From: a virus
Reading direction: 5' to 3' (one strand)
IMG/VR virus record: IMGVR_UViG_3300017917_003557
Location: 1-27,415 of that record
Length of the DNA stretch: 27,415 nucleotides
The number at the start of each line of letters is the position of its first letter. The first letter of the stretch is position 1. Positions 20,031 to 27,059 of this stretch are shown piece after piece. A model generated the notes under the pieces. The model was not told the origin of the DNA. It was given only the letters and a program-made list of their open reading frames with translations, and ran no database searches. The position numbers and the translations under genes are program-made.

Positions 20031-20227
20031 GGCCGCAATACAGTCCCAACCCTAACCTATGCGAAATCTGGCCCTATGATCCCTGGAGTCGAGGACGCAT
20101 AACTGAGCTGGCCAGTATACTAGGTCTGAATTGGACCGAAGTACCTACTACCATGGGTACGCCAGCTTTAAAATTTGATCCCGTAGCCTTTGACCATTTA
20201 TTATTTTTTCTCAAGGAATTAACATGA
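20027..20227 (+). CDS. Hypothetical 66-aa protein
   Basis: Starts in an ATGA overlap with the upstream gene and overlaps the DsbA-like gene by 4 nt. Sequence MRPQYSPNPNLCEIWPYDPW, then TELASILGLNWTEVPTTMGT, ends in a helix (FDHLLFFLKELT). A similar short arrangement is common in phage gene strings, but I cannot name a family. Confidence 0.65.
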   Translation: MRPQYSPNPNLCEIWPYDPWSRGRITELASILGLNWTEVPTTMGTPALKFDPVAFDHLLFFLKELT

Positions 20228-20499
20228 CCGTACCCAGTAGCCCAGCAGATCGCAGAGCCATTAAAAGTGCTCTGGAAGAAATTTCGGCGAGCCTTACTCG
20301 AATCGAAGCCGAGCGTGACCTAATCAAAGAAGCCATAGGCAATACCTGTGACAGTTTCAACCTAAATAAAAAGACCTTTAGACGCATGGCCAAGGTCTAC
20401 CACAAGCAAAATTTTAGTCAGGAACGTGAAGAGCACGAAGAATTCGAAACTCTGTACGAGACCATTACTAATACTACTACCATGAAGGACGTAGCATGA
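20224..20499 (+). CDS. dsbA: DsbA-like dsDNA-binding / late transcription protein, 91 aa
   Basis: The protein is mostly helical. The C-terminal half (KKTFRRMAKVYHKQNFSQER, EEHEEFETLYETI) matches the C-terminus of T4 DsbA (K-x-F-x-R-L/M-x-x-x-Y-H-K-x-N ... E-x-x-E-x-x-x-E-L-Y-D/E-T). T4 DsbA binds double-stranded DNA and stimulates late transcription. In T4 it sits next to rnh; here it is 1.7 kb downstream, with several small genes between. No cysteine-redox site: the name should not be confused with the periplasmic oxidase. Confidence 0.82.
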   Translation: MTVPSSPADRRAIKSALEEISASLTRIEAERDLIKEAIGNTCDSFNLNKKTFRRMAKVYHKQNFSQEREEHEEFETLYETITNTTTMKDVA

Positions 20500-20762
20500 A
20501 GTATACAGTAAAGGCCGACGATTTCGAATATACGTTCTATGCTTTAAAAAAAGAAGAAGCTGTTGGTAAATTCATCAAGGCTGTAGATCTTACCTGGAAC
20601 GATAATGCTGGTCTGCACATAGGCAATATTCAGCAACGAATGAACAACATTCCAACAACAACTGGTATAGTATCAAGTAGCCCTATATCTGGTTATACAC
20701 TAACAGGAACTGGCTTAGGCATAGGCACAGCCCTGAATACCACCATGCAGGATACACCCTAA
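20496..20762 (+). CDS. Hypothetical 88-aa protein
   Basis: ATG in an ATGA overlap with the DsbA-like gene. The N-terminal part (MKYTVKADDFEYTFYALKKE) looks like strand-helix. The second half is Gly/Thr/Ser-rich and low-complexity (SGYTLTGTGLGIGTALNTTM). No family is recognised. It ends in a TAATG overlap. Confidence 0.65.
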   Translation: MKYTVKADDFEYTFYALKKEEAVGKFIKAVDLTWNDNAGLHIGNIQQRMNNIPTTTGIVSSSPISGYTLTGTGLGIGTALNTTMQDTP

Positions 20763-20947
20763 TGGAACGTTACATACTAGAAGTCCAGAAGCTAGACAGC
20801 ATGCGTAGAGTCAAGCATAGCACCATAGCCGGAGTTTTTCGTAGTCTCAAGGAAGTTGAAGCCTACAAGCAGCATGCAGATCCAGTGCTGGTTTTTAGCA
20901 TAAAATGCTGGACCGACCCTGCGCACAGCTGGTCTGTAAATCATTGA
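20762..20947 (+). CDS. Hypothetical 61-aa protein
   Basis: ATG overlaps the preceding TAA. The sequence MERYILEVQKLDSMRRVKHS, then a helix (AGVFRSLKEVEAYKQHADPV) and an aromatic tail (SIKCWTDPAHSWSVNH) is compact and non-repetitive. Function unknown. The unit ends here, 17 nt before the AAGCCC/GGGCTT hairpin at 20965-20979. Confidence 0.62.
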   Translation: MERYILEVQKLDSMRRVKHSTIAGVFRSLKEVEAYKQHADPVLVFSIKCWTDPAHSWSVNH

Positions 20948-20977
20948 TTTTAAAGTAACCTTTAAAGCCCCTAGGGC

Positions 20978-21006
20978 TTGACAGGTCTTTGCAAAGGTGC
21001 TAGAAT
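20978..21006 (+). promoter_or_regulatory. Sigma70-like promoter
   Basis: TTGACA 20978-20983, 17-nt spacer, TAGAAT 21001-21006 preceded by GGTGC. The -35 box overlaps the 3' arm of an AAGCCC-CTA-GGGCTT hairpin (20965-20979). The transcript start is near GTATGTTAGATAAA, resembling the one at 321. Confidence 0.86.
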
Positions 21007-21033
21007 ATGGGTATGTTAGATAAATATGAAATC

Positions 21034-21174
21034 ATGAATAAGCCCATCAAAAAGCGTAATCCTCTGGCACGTGAACTCTGGTCTGCTAGGTTTCGCAGAA
21101 CCGTGGAGAACAAACTTGTCTACAAACGCAGACCCAAACACGCCCATCGCTCTAGTGAGCTGGTACAGCACTGA
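21034..21174 (+). CDS. Small very basic conserved phage protein, 46 aa
   Basis: The ATG at 21034 is preferred over 21013, which would be nearly at the transcript start. The product MNKPIKKRNPLARELWSARF then RRTVENKLVYKRRPKHAHR is the R-N-P-x-A-R ... K-x-Y-K-R-x-x-K-H signature of a tiny Arg/Lys-rich protein conserved across many large phages (pattern from memory; function unknown). It is likely nucleic-acid-associated because of its charge. It is first gene after the promoter at 20978. Confidence 0.75.
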   Translation: MNKPIKKRNPLARELWSARFRRTVENKLVYKRRPKHAHRSSELVQH

Positions 21175-21307
21175 AGATCGATGCTGGAAGCTAGAAGCCA
21201 GACAGGGATCTGTAGTTCTAAAGGCTCTTGTTGCCAATACCTTTGCTGAAGTTTATACACTTGGGAATCAATTACACAATGAATACCGTATACACCGTCC
21301 TAGATAA
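21155..21307 (+). CDS. Hypothetical 50-aa protein (start uncertain)
   Basis: The open frame gives MSWYSTEDRCWKLEARQGSV then VLKALVANTFAEVYTLGNQL, a plausible strand-helix protein. I prefer GTG 21155 because an earlier GTG (21071) would overlap the previous gene by 104 nt. There is no strong ribosome binding site. It overlaps the DNA ligase start by 29 nt. Confidence 0.5.
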   Translation: MSWYSTEDRCWKLEARQGSVVLKALVANTFAEVYTLGNQLHNEYRIHRPR

Positions 21308-22607
21308 ATTAGCTGCCGACAACAGTCGTCTGGCCAAAGAAGCCATTCTGCGTGCTGAACTCAACAATGCAGATTTTTGGGAGACTGCCAGACTGGCTCT
21401 AGATCCTTTTATAAATTTCTACATCAAAAAAATTCCTGCATATACGCCTAGTAAAAGAGCAAACCTGAGCTTGTCCGAAGCCCTCCTGAGCCTAGGACGA
21501 CTCAGTCGTCGTGAAGTTACTGGCAACGCAGGCATCGAACATCTTGTACATATTCTGGAGAACGTGAGTGAAACAAACTGCCTGGTTATTGAGCGAATCA
21601 TTGCAAAAGACCTCAAGTGTGGCGTCAGTGAAGCTACCATCAACAAAATTAGACCGGGATTCATTGCAACCTATCCGGTCATGCTGGCTTCAGCCTACGA
21701 CCAACGACTCATTGACCGGTTCGACTGGCCAGGCATGTGTCAGCTCAAGCTGGATGGCATGCGCTTTAACGCGATCGTCCGTGGTGAAAACGTAGAGTTT
21801 CGCAGTCGCAATGGCAAAGAAATTAGCATACCCAGTGACCTGTTTCCCCGGGCCTTTGTTGCTTTGGCCAAGGAGTATGGTGCTGACTATGTTTTCGATG
21901 GTGAACTACTGGTAGTAGATGCTGCAGGCAGACCTCTGGATCGCAAGACTGGCAACGGCATACTCAACAAGGCGGTCAAGGGTACAGTAAGCAAGTCAGA
22001 AGCTGCTCGGATTCGTGCTACTGTCTGGGATGCTATTCCTGTAGAAAATTTTGTCGAGGGTATTTATTCAGTAGCCTACGAAAGTCGCTTTACCAGACTC
22101 GTAGGTGCACACAAGCAGTTTTCAGAGTCTAGCAGACAATTGAGTCATTTAATTAGTCCGGTACTTACCGAATATGTAAAAAATGACTATGAGGCTCGCA
22201 GAATGTTTGAAAGATTTTTAGCCGAAGGTCAGGAAGGTACGATTCTTAAGGATCGTAATGCCATCTGGGAAGACAAGCGCAGCAAGGGCAGTATAAAGTT
22301 CAAAGGCGAACTCGAGGCTGACATGCGCATCATAGGCTGGGAGTTGGGCACTGGCAAGAACAGTAATCGTTTGGGCGCACTGGTGGTTAGCTCCGAAGAT
22401 GGTAGAATTGTTGTCAATGTAGGCACGGGCTTTACGGATCTAGATCGCGACACCATCAAACCCGATGTTGTAGGTAAAATTGCCAGCATCAAATACAATG
22501 CTCGCATACAGGATAAAAAGGGCAATACCGAGAGTCTATTTCTTCCGGTATTTGTAGAAATTCGAGAAGATAAAGACATGGCAGACACTAGCCTGGTAAT
22601 GAAATGA
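21279..22607 (+). CDS. ATP-dependent DNA ligase (T4 gp30-like), 442 aa
   Basis: The nucleotidyltransferase signature K157-x-D-G (QLKLDGMRF) is intact, followed by FRSRNGKE (motif III), FDGELLV (IIIa), E319-G-T-I-L-K324-D (motif IV) and a KFKGE-type motif V. The N-terminal helical region (FINFYIKKIPAYTPSK; IERIIAKDLKCGVSEATINK) is typical of T4-type ligases. The enzyme seals nicks after the RNase H and polymerase have finished Okazaki fragments. ATG 21279 is chosen because the upstream part of the frame lies inside the previous gene. The stop overlaps the next gene (ATGA). Confidence 0.93.
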   Translation: MNTVYTVLDKLAADNSRLAKEAILRAELNNADFWETARLALDPFINFYIKKIPAYTPSKRANLSLSEALLSLGRLSRREVTGNAGIEHLVHILENVSETNCLVIERIIAKDLKCGVSEATINKIRPGFIATYPVMLASAYDQRLIDRFDWPGMCQLKLDGMRFNAIVRGENVEFRSRNGKEISIPSDLFPRAFVALAKEYGADYVFDGELLVVDAAGRPLDRKTGNGILNKAVKGTVSKSEAARIRATVWDAIPVENFVEGIYSVAYESRFTRLVGAHKQFSESSRQLSHLISPVLTEYVKNDYEARRMFERFLAEGQEGTILKDRNAIWEDKRSKGSIKFKGELEADMRIIGWELGTGKNSNRLGALVVSSEDGRIVVNVGTGFTDLDRDTIKPDVVGKIASIKYNARIQDKKGNTESLFLPVFVEIREDKDMADTSLVMK

Positions 22608-22828
22608 CAAAATTCTGGATAGACCCGCCTAGCGGTTGGCAATGGGGATTCCCCAAGATCTGGGACAGTAATCTGCATCCTAATTGTCAGGCCTGGCTCA
22701 TAGAGCAGGGGTACCCACAGTCCCAGATAGATTTTTTGGGTAGACATTTTTACATTAGAACCTGGGAGGTAGAACATGAGCCACGAGCAGGACAAGATCA
22801 AGAACAGTCGTCGCAGACTCAAGGATGA
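22604..22828 (+). CDS. Conserved phage protein (KFWIDPPSGW family), 74 aa
   Basis: The opening MTKFWIDPPSGWQWGFPKIW and the following AWLIEQGYPQSQIDFLGRHF, then FYIRTWEV, are recognisable as a small protein repeatedly found beside ligase or other replication genes of large phages. Function unknown. It starts in an ATGA overlap and overlaps the zinc-binding gene after it by 53 nt. Confidence 0.82.
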   Translation: MTKFWIDPPSGWQWGFPKIWDSNLHPNCQAWLIEQGYPQSQIDFLGRHFYIRTWEVEHEPRAGQDQEQSSQTQG

Positions 22829-23024
22829 AAACGCCATACACAAACAGGTCAAGATAGCCAAGGCCAAGGGCGTCAAGATAGATGAGCCACATAAGTTAGC
22901 CAAGCACCATGCTCTGGATTGCGGCAATCCTGTTTGTCCTGTCTGTTCTAGCCCCCGAAAATTGTATGGTGAGAAAAGTATTCAGGAACGCAGATTTTTT
23001 CAGGATCTAAAAGAAGATGAATGA
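22776..23024 (+). CDS. Conserved phage protein with Cys motif, 82 aa
   Basis: The segment KHHALDCGNPVCPVCSSPRK (43-62) with C49, C54, C57 is characteristic of a widespread phage and bacterial small family (H-A-L-x-C-G-x-P-x-C-x-x-C-x-N/S-P-R-K). The N-terminal half is highly charged helical (SRRRLKDENAIHKQVKIAKA). The three Cys plus nearby His could bind metal. GGGAGG before ATG is an evident ribosome binding site. Function unknown. Confidence 0.83.
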   Translation: MSHEQDKIKNSRRRLKDENAIHKQVKIAKAKGVKIDEPHKLAKHHALDCGNPVCPVCSSPRKLYGEKSIQERRFFQDLKEDE

Positions 23025-23433
23025 TTGGGTCAAAAGTTTTGGTAATAACCTAGTAGGATTTTTTCATTACGTAGCATTATTTGCCATAGGCAGCATGACT
23101 GTGTATAGTGCTGTCATGGCTTTCATGGTCATGGGCATGCAGGGCTATGCTGGCATCAACGACATACTGCTACTGTTTATTTACCTGGAAATTGGCGCCA
23201 TGGTAGGCATTTATTTCAAGACCAATCGCATGCCTGTTAGGTTCCTGATCTACATAGGCATAACTGCCATGACTCGTCATTTAATAGAAGTCATGACCGA
23301 AGCCGACGATCATGGCATGGAAGTCTTGACAACCAGCATAACTATCTTTATACTGACACTAAGTGTACTTATTGTTAAATATGCCAGTTCTCGTTTCCCT
23401 GGCTCTAAGGAGGATATAGATGATGTTCGATGA
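23017..23433 (+). CDS. psiE: PsiE-like phosphate-starvation-inducible membrane protein, 138 aa
   Basis: Four predicted membrane segments (about residues 15-38, 47-65, 77-92, 105-125) and the PsiE signature KTNRMPVRFLIYIGITAMTR are in place. Length (138 aa versus about 136 in E. coli) is normal. In bacteria PsiE belongs to the phosphate-starvation response, and its biochemical role is unknown. The phage copy, with PhoH downstream, suggests a link to phosphate stress. It overlaps its neighbours by 8 and 14 nt. Confidence 0.85.
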   Translation: MNDWVKSFGNNLVGFFHYVALFAIGSMTVYSAVMAFMVMGMQGYAGINDILLLFIYLEIGAMVGIYFKTNRMPVRFLIYIGITAMTRHLIEVMTEADDHGMEVLTTSITIFILTLSVLIVKYASSRFPGSKEDIDDVR

Positions 23434-23812
23434 TCCAGAAAAACAGGCCGCCTGGGACGAACTCCGAGACAGCATGAAAGAAAACATGCTTATAGATAAA
23501 GATCGTAGCGAGAAACTTTGGGACAGCCTAAGCGTAGACGAACAGATCGACGTTTTTTGTGCTGTGGTTCGAAGGATATGCAAAGCCGAGCTCGATGATC
23601 AGGGATCTTACAGATATGCCTTGTACAATGTATTTGGCTTTCACAAGGGTAGTTATTCACGGGCATTGGATGCTGGTTACATGTCTCTACACAACAGTAT
23701 CTTTACCGACGCAGGCGTTAATACTTTGATTAAAAACTTTTGTAAAGATCATGAACTCGAGTTCACTCCTGAACAGATCCAGTCCTGGACCTTCAAACAC
23801 AGATACTACTAA
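23420..23812 (+). CDS. Conserved phage protein, 130 aa
   Basis: AAGGAGG (23408-23414) sits before two adjacent ATGs (23420, 23423). The protein is helical and acidic (AAWDELRDSMKENMLIDKDR; SVDEQIDVFCAVVRRICKAE), then RYALYNVFGFHKGSYSRALD. The pattern 'E-x-I-x-x-x-C-x-V-x-R-R-I ... G-S-Y-R-x-x-x-Y-x-x-x-G-F' is one I associate with uncharacterised phage proteins in this neighbourhood. The stop overlaps the next ATG (TAATG). Confidence 0.75.
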   Translation: MMFDDPEKQAAWDELRDSMKENMLIDKDRSEKLWDSLSVDEQIDVFCAVVRRICKAELDDQGSYRYALYNVFGFHKGSYSRALDAGYMSLHNSIFTDAGVNTLIKNFCKDHELEFTPEQIQSWTFKHRYY

Positions 23813-24942
23813 TGCCTACTAGACAAGAAATTGACCACTTTCTTAAGATTGCACGAGGTAATCCTTACAGAGGTTTGTCTCGTAAACGCAACAAACGAAA
23901 AGACAGTCTTATGCCTCAACACTATACCGATGACATACCAGGACCGCACATGTTTGATGACCTAACCCATAACCCCTTTCACATGGCGGCCAGCAGTGTA
24001 GACGATATTATTACCAGTCAGATACTGCAGAAAAGATTCTTGGCCAACAAAGATGTTGAGCTGGAGCGCATCTATTTGCTGACCGATGTTCGTACAGTCA
24101 GAAAGTTTATTGCAGCTCTTAAAGAGCCCAAACGTATCTTTAGCATGAGCGAAGATCATGGCTATGTGTTCTTTGCAGACGATTGCTACTGGGAATATGG
24201 TGCAGACTCCAACATGGTCAGAGTCAAGTTCGTAGGCGGCAAAGATTTCGTTGGCTCTTGGAGCAAGAAGCTCAGCGAAGAATTTACCATTGCCAAGAGC
24301 TTTGTTGAATGGATGTATACTTCGGACGGCAACAGTGCTACTGTTCCCATTACCGACGAAAAGCAGCCCTTGCCCGAAATGTATCCATTCCTTAGCAAGG
24401 ACTTGTTCGAATATTACGATGACTACATGGACAGTTCGGCTAGTGTGCTGGTACTGTTAGGTCCTCCGGGCACAGGTAAGACCAGTTTTATTCGTGGCTT
24501 ACTTCAGTATACCAAGACCAATGCTCTGGTAAGCTATGATGCCAGCATCCTGGAAAAGGATTATATCTTTGCTCGCTTTGTCGAAGGACAGAACAATGTC
24601 ATGATACTGGAAGACGCCGATACCTTTTTAGGCAGCAGAACCGAAGGTAACGATGTCATGCACAAGTTCCTAAACGTTGGTGATGGCCTAATTACCAGCA
24701 AGGGTAAGAAAATGATCTTTAGTACTAACCTGCCCAGCATCAAGGACATAGATCCAGCACTAATTCGCCCAGGTCGTTGTTTTGATGTTCTAGAGTTTCG
24801 TGCCATGCAGGAAACCGAGCATCAGGTCCTGGCTGACAAATTGGGCATAGATCGCATGACCGGAGAAAAGACTCTGGCTGAGCTTTTCCATAGTCAGATC
24901 CATGCGCCCAAAGTTAAACGTCGTAACATGGGATTTTATTGA
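23812..24942 (+). CDS. AAA+ ATPase, 376 aa
   Basis: The AAA domain is in the C-terminal half: Walker A G217-P-P-G-T-G-K-T224, Walker B M264-I-L-E-D268 (note ED, not DE) and the C-terminal LIRPGRCFD sensor/arginine-finger region. The N-terminal half (about 190 aa) has no recognised domain but contains a K/R-rich start (GLSRKRNKRKDSL). The AAA part resembles BCS1/proteasome-type ATPases. Partner and target are unknown. It sits between a small conserved gene and UvsE, which it overlaps (TTGATG). Confidence 0.85.
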   Translation: MPTRQEIDHFLKIARGNPYRGLSRKRNKRKDSLMPQHYTDDIPGPHMFDDLTHNPFHMAASSVDDIITSQILQKRFLANKDVELERIYLLTDVRTVRKFIAALKEPKRIFSMSEDHGYVFFADDCYWEYGADSNMVRVKFVGGKDFVGSWSKKLSEEFTIAKSFVEWMYTSDGNSATVPITDEKQPLPEMYPFLSKDLFEYYDDYMDSSASVLVLLGPPGTGKTSFIRGLLQYTKTNALVSYDASILEKDYIFARFVEGQNNVMILEDADTFLGSRTEGNDVMHKFLNVGDGLITSKGKKMIFSTNLPSIKDIDPALIRPGRCFDVLEFRAMQETEHQVLADKLGIDRMTGEKTLAELFHSQIHAPKVKRRNMGFY

Positions 24943-25970
24943 TGAAAATTGGATTTTGCTGTAAGTGGATTGACACCGTCGAACAAATTGACGGATTCAA
25001 ACCCAAGGATGCTGCCAAGCAACTAAATACCAGAGTCACGACTATTACCTGGTTGAACAGACAGACTCGTGAAGTTGCCGAACAATGTCTCTGGGATCTC
25101 ATGGTCCATAACATTGAGAGTATAAGACTCTTGGTGGAAAGGGTTGGTAATCTAGATGCACATCTTAGGATGGTTCGTCTTGGTAGCGATATCTTGCCTG
25201 CTTATACCGAACCTACTTGGAGCTATTTTTGGCGTCGTGCTGACGTTAGGGATTATTGCGAGCGCCATTTTCCTGTTGTGGGCGAGCTTGCTCGTAGGCG
25301 GAACGTTCGCCTTGATTTTCATCCTGGTCAGTTCTGTGTACTGGCTAGCACAGATCCTGGTATTGTTAATCGCTCGCTAGAAGAATTCGAATACCATGTT
25401 GACATGGCTCGTTGGATGGGCTATGGTCGTAGCTTCCAGGATTTTATGATCAATGTTCATATTGCTGGTCGCGAAGGTGCTGCGGGTATACTTAAAGTTT
25501 GGCCCAGGCTCAGCACCGAGGCTCGTAACTGCATAACCATAGAAAACGACGAAACTCGTTGGGGATTAGATGAAAGCCTTAAGCTCAAAAATACTTGCGC
25601 TCTTGTTCTTGATATTCATCATCATTGGATCCGTACTGGAGAGTATATTCAGCCCACAGATCCAAGAGTACACCAGGTCATTGATTCCTGGCGCGGCGTG
25701 CGTCCGGCCCTGCACTACAGTGTCAGTCCAGAAAACATAGTTGGCGATCATTGTACAGATACCCTACCCTGTTTGGATACACTGGTAAAGTCCGGTAAGA
25801 ATCGCATGAAGCTCAGAGCGCACAGTAACTTTTACTGGAACGAAGCCTGCAATGATTGGGCCCTGGCCTTTACAGATTTCGATATCGAATGCGAATCTAA
25901 AGCCAAAAATCTGGCTAGCTTTAAATTGGCTGAAAGGCTAAATAAAAATATACTTAAACAAGCAGCTTAA
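24942..25970 (+). CDS. uvsE: UV damage endonuclease UvsE/UVDE-like, 342 aa
   Basis: The TIM-barrel UVDE pattern is complete: MKIGFCCKW start, VRLDFHPGQFCVLASTDPG (first metal His), INVHIAGREGAAGILKVWP, the ITIENDETRWGLDE motif with its conserved Glu, and LVLDIHHHWI followed by ALHYSVSPEN and the KLRAHSNFYW motif. This family nicks DNA 5' of UV photoproducts (established knowledge). ATG 24942 is used because it overlaps the upstream TGA. A hydrophobic overlapping frame (25156-25380) is discussed in the findings. Confidence 0.9.
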   Translation: MKIGFCCKWIDTVEQIDGFKPKDAAKQLNTRVTTITWLNRQTREVAEQCLWDLMVHNIESIRLLVERVGNLDAHLRMVRLGSDILPAYTEPTWSYFWRRADVRDYCERHFPVVGELARRRNVRLDFHPGQFCVLASTDPGIVNRSLEEFEYHVDMARWMGYGRSFQDFMINVHIAGREGAAGILKVWPRLSTEARNCITIENDETRWGLDESLKLKNTCALVLDIHHHWIRTGEYIQPTDPRVHQVIDSWRGVRPALHYSVSPENIVGDHCTDTLPCLDTLVKSGKNRMKLRAHSNFYWNEACNDWALAFTDFDIECESKAKNLASFKLAERLNKNILKQAA

Positions 25971-25971
25971 T

Positions 25972-26229
25972 ATGCCAACCTATAGTTTTAAATGTGATAC
26001 TTGCGAACATGAATTCGAAGTTATTTGTCGAATGTCTGAACGTGAATCTCAAACCTGTCCAACTTGTGGTAGTGCCAACTACCACAGCCATTTTACCAGC
26101 CCCATGTCCTTAGGCGATCCTGTACGCTTAGGCGTCAGAACCATGGACGGGGGTTTTCGAGAGGTACTCAGTAGGATCGGACAAGCAAATCCAAGGTCTG
26201 ACCTCGGGTCCAAACTAAGTAGAAAATGA
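25972..26229 (+). CDS. FmdB-like zinc-ribbon protein, 85 aa
   Basis: C8-x2-C11 and C29-x2-C32 in TYSFKCDTCEHEFEV and SQTCPTCGS form a zinc ribbon of the FmdB/regulatory family, often seen next to phoH or uvsE in phages. The C-terminal half is unrelated and mostly polar. The start is 1 nt after the uvsE TAA, so it is translated with it. Its stop overlaps the ATG of the phoH leader ORF (ATGA). Confidence 0.85.
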   Translation: MPTYSFKCDTCEHEFEVICRMSERESQTCPTCGSANYHSHFTSPMSLGDPVRLGVRTMDGGFREVLSRIGQANPRSDLGSKLSRK

Positions 26230-26267
26230 ACAATAATAACAATCCGCTGGGAGGGCAAGTCTACTAA
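26226..26267 (+). CDS. Leader peptide candidate of phoH, 13 aa
   Basis: ATG at 26226 (ATGA overlap with the preceding stop) opens MNNNNNPLGGQVY then TAA. It has five consecutive Asn codons (AAC/AAT) at 26229-26243. Its end covers one arm of the alternative hairpins described next. The placement and the codon run resemble attenuator leaders; translation is not proven. Confidence 0.45.
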   Translation: MNNNNNPLGGQVY

Positions 26268-26296
26268 GACCTATGCCCTCTCCTACTTAAGAGGGC
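26249..26296 (+). promoter_or_regulatory. Mutually exclusive hairpins in the phoH leader
   Basis: Arm A (GAGGGCA, 26251-26257), arm B (TGCCCTC, 26274-26280) and arm C (AGAGGGC, 26290-26296). A pairs with B over 7-9 bp, and B (GCCCTCT, 26275-26281) pairs with C over 7 bp with an 8-nt loop, so the two hairpins cannot both form. Arm C contains the likely ribosome binding site of phoH (GAGGG, 26291-26295, 5 nt before ATG), so the B:C hairpin would hide it. Confidence 0.6.
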
Positions 26297-26300
26297 TTAC

Positions 26301-27032
26301 ATGGCAAGAAAATTAACGGTTTTAAACCTTGATAAATCTACCACTGTCACCAATAAATTAAAAATTAGATTGGATGACATGGATACAATACAGCCATTGA
26401 CAGAGAACCAACGGAGGTTTTTTGAGATTTATGAAAACAGTCAGATCATGCTATTGCATGGTGTAGCTGGTACAGGTAAGAGTTACATAGCTCTGTATAG
26501 AGCTCTAGAAGAAGTCCTAGATAAAAATAATTTTTATAACCAAGTAGTCATAGTAAGGAGTGCAGTACCTAGCCGGGAAATTGGTCATTTACCTGGCGAT
26601 GAAAAAGAAAAGACCGAAGTGTATCAGCAGCCCTACATAGACATTTGTGCTGATCTGTTTGATCGATCCGATGCCTATCAAAGATTAACAGAGCAGGGTG
26701 CTATAAAATTTATGATTACAAGTTTTGTTCGAGGTATTACTCTAGAGAATAGCATCATCATTGTAGATGAAGCACAAAACATGACCGACATGGAATTAAA
26801 CTCCATAATTACCAGAGTGGGTTCAAGATCAAAAATTATTTTTTGCGGAGACTTTAGACAGACCGACCTTTACAAGAAAACTGATATGTCAGGACTAAAA
26901 AAATTCATGGTCATAGCAGACATGATGCCTAGCTTCAAGGTCATAGAATTTGATGTCAAAGATATAGTCAGATCTGATATTGTAAAAGAATATATTTTGG
27001 CCCGATTAAGTTACGAAGATCAATACGCATAG
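26301..27032 (+). CDS. phoH: PhoH-like ATPase, 243 aa
   Basis: The PhoH ATPase domain is complete: Walker A G54-V-A-G-T-G-K-S61, the PhoH-specific IVRSAVPSREIGHLPGD, and V155-D-E-A-Q Walker B (IIIVDEAQNM), then FCGDFRQTDL and the final DIVRSDIVKEY. Known PhoH proteins bind and hydrolyse ATP and are linked to phosphate stress, possibly as RNA helicase/nuclease partners. Phage copies are very common in marine and environmental T4-like phages. Controlled, by inference, by the leader upstream, and followed by a terminator. Confidence 0.95.
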   Translation: MARKLTVLNLDKSTTVTNKLKIRLDDMDTIQPLTENQRRFFEIYENSQIMLLHGVAGTGKSYIALYRALEEVLDKNNFYNQVVIVRSAVPSREIGHLPGDEKEKTEVYQQPYIDICADLFDRSDAYQRLTEQGAIKFMITSFVRGITLENSIIIVDEAQNMTDMELNSIITRVGSRSKIIFCGDFRQTDLYKKTDMSGLKKFMVIADMMPSFKVIEFDVKDIVRSDIVKEYILARLSYEDQYA

Positions 27033-27037
27033 GAGCT

Positions 27038-27059
27038 GGGGGCAAAGGCCCCCTTTATA
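27038..27059 (+). terminator. Rho-independent terminator after phoH
   Basis: A GGGGGC stem (27038-27043), AAAG loop and GCCCCC (27048-27053) followed by TTTATAT give a compact GC-rich hairpin with a T-rich tail, 6 nt after the phoH stop. The tail is only moderately T-rich, so termination may be partial and the next gene may be transcribed by read-through. Confidence 0.68.

Noticed and set aside
22229-22927. 232-codon frame on the - strand
   Set aside because: Complement shadow of the DNA ligase and its neighbour; Leu/Ser-rich composition typical of an antisense frame.
23326-23354. TTGACA-17 nt-TATACT inside the PsiE gene
   Set aside because: Good boxes, but no extended -10 and a coding location; kept only as a weak candidate for an internal promoter of 23420-24942.
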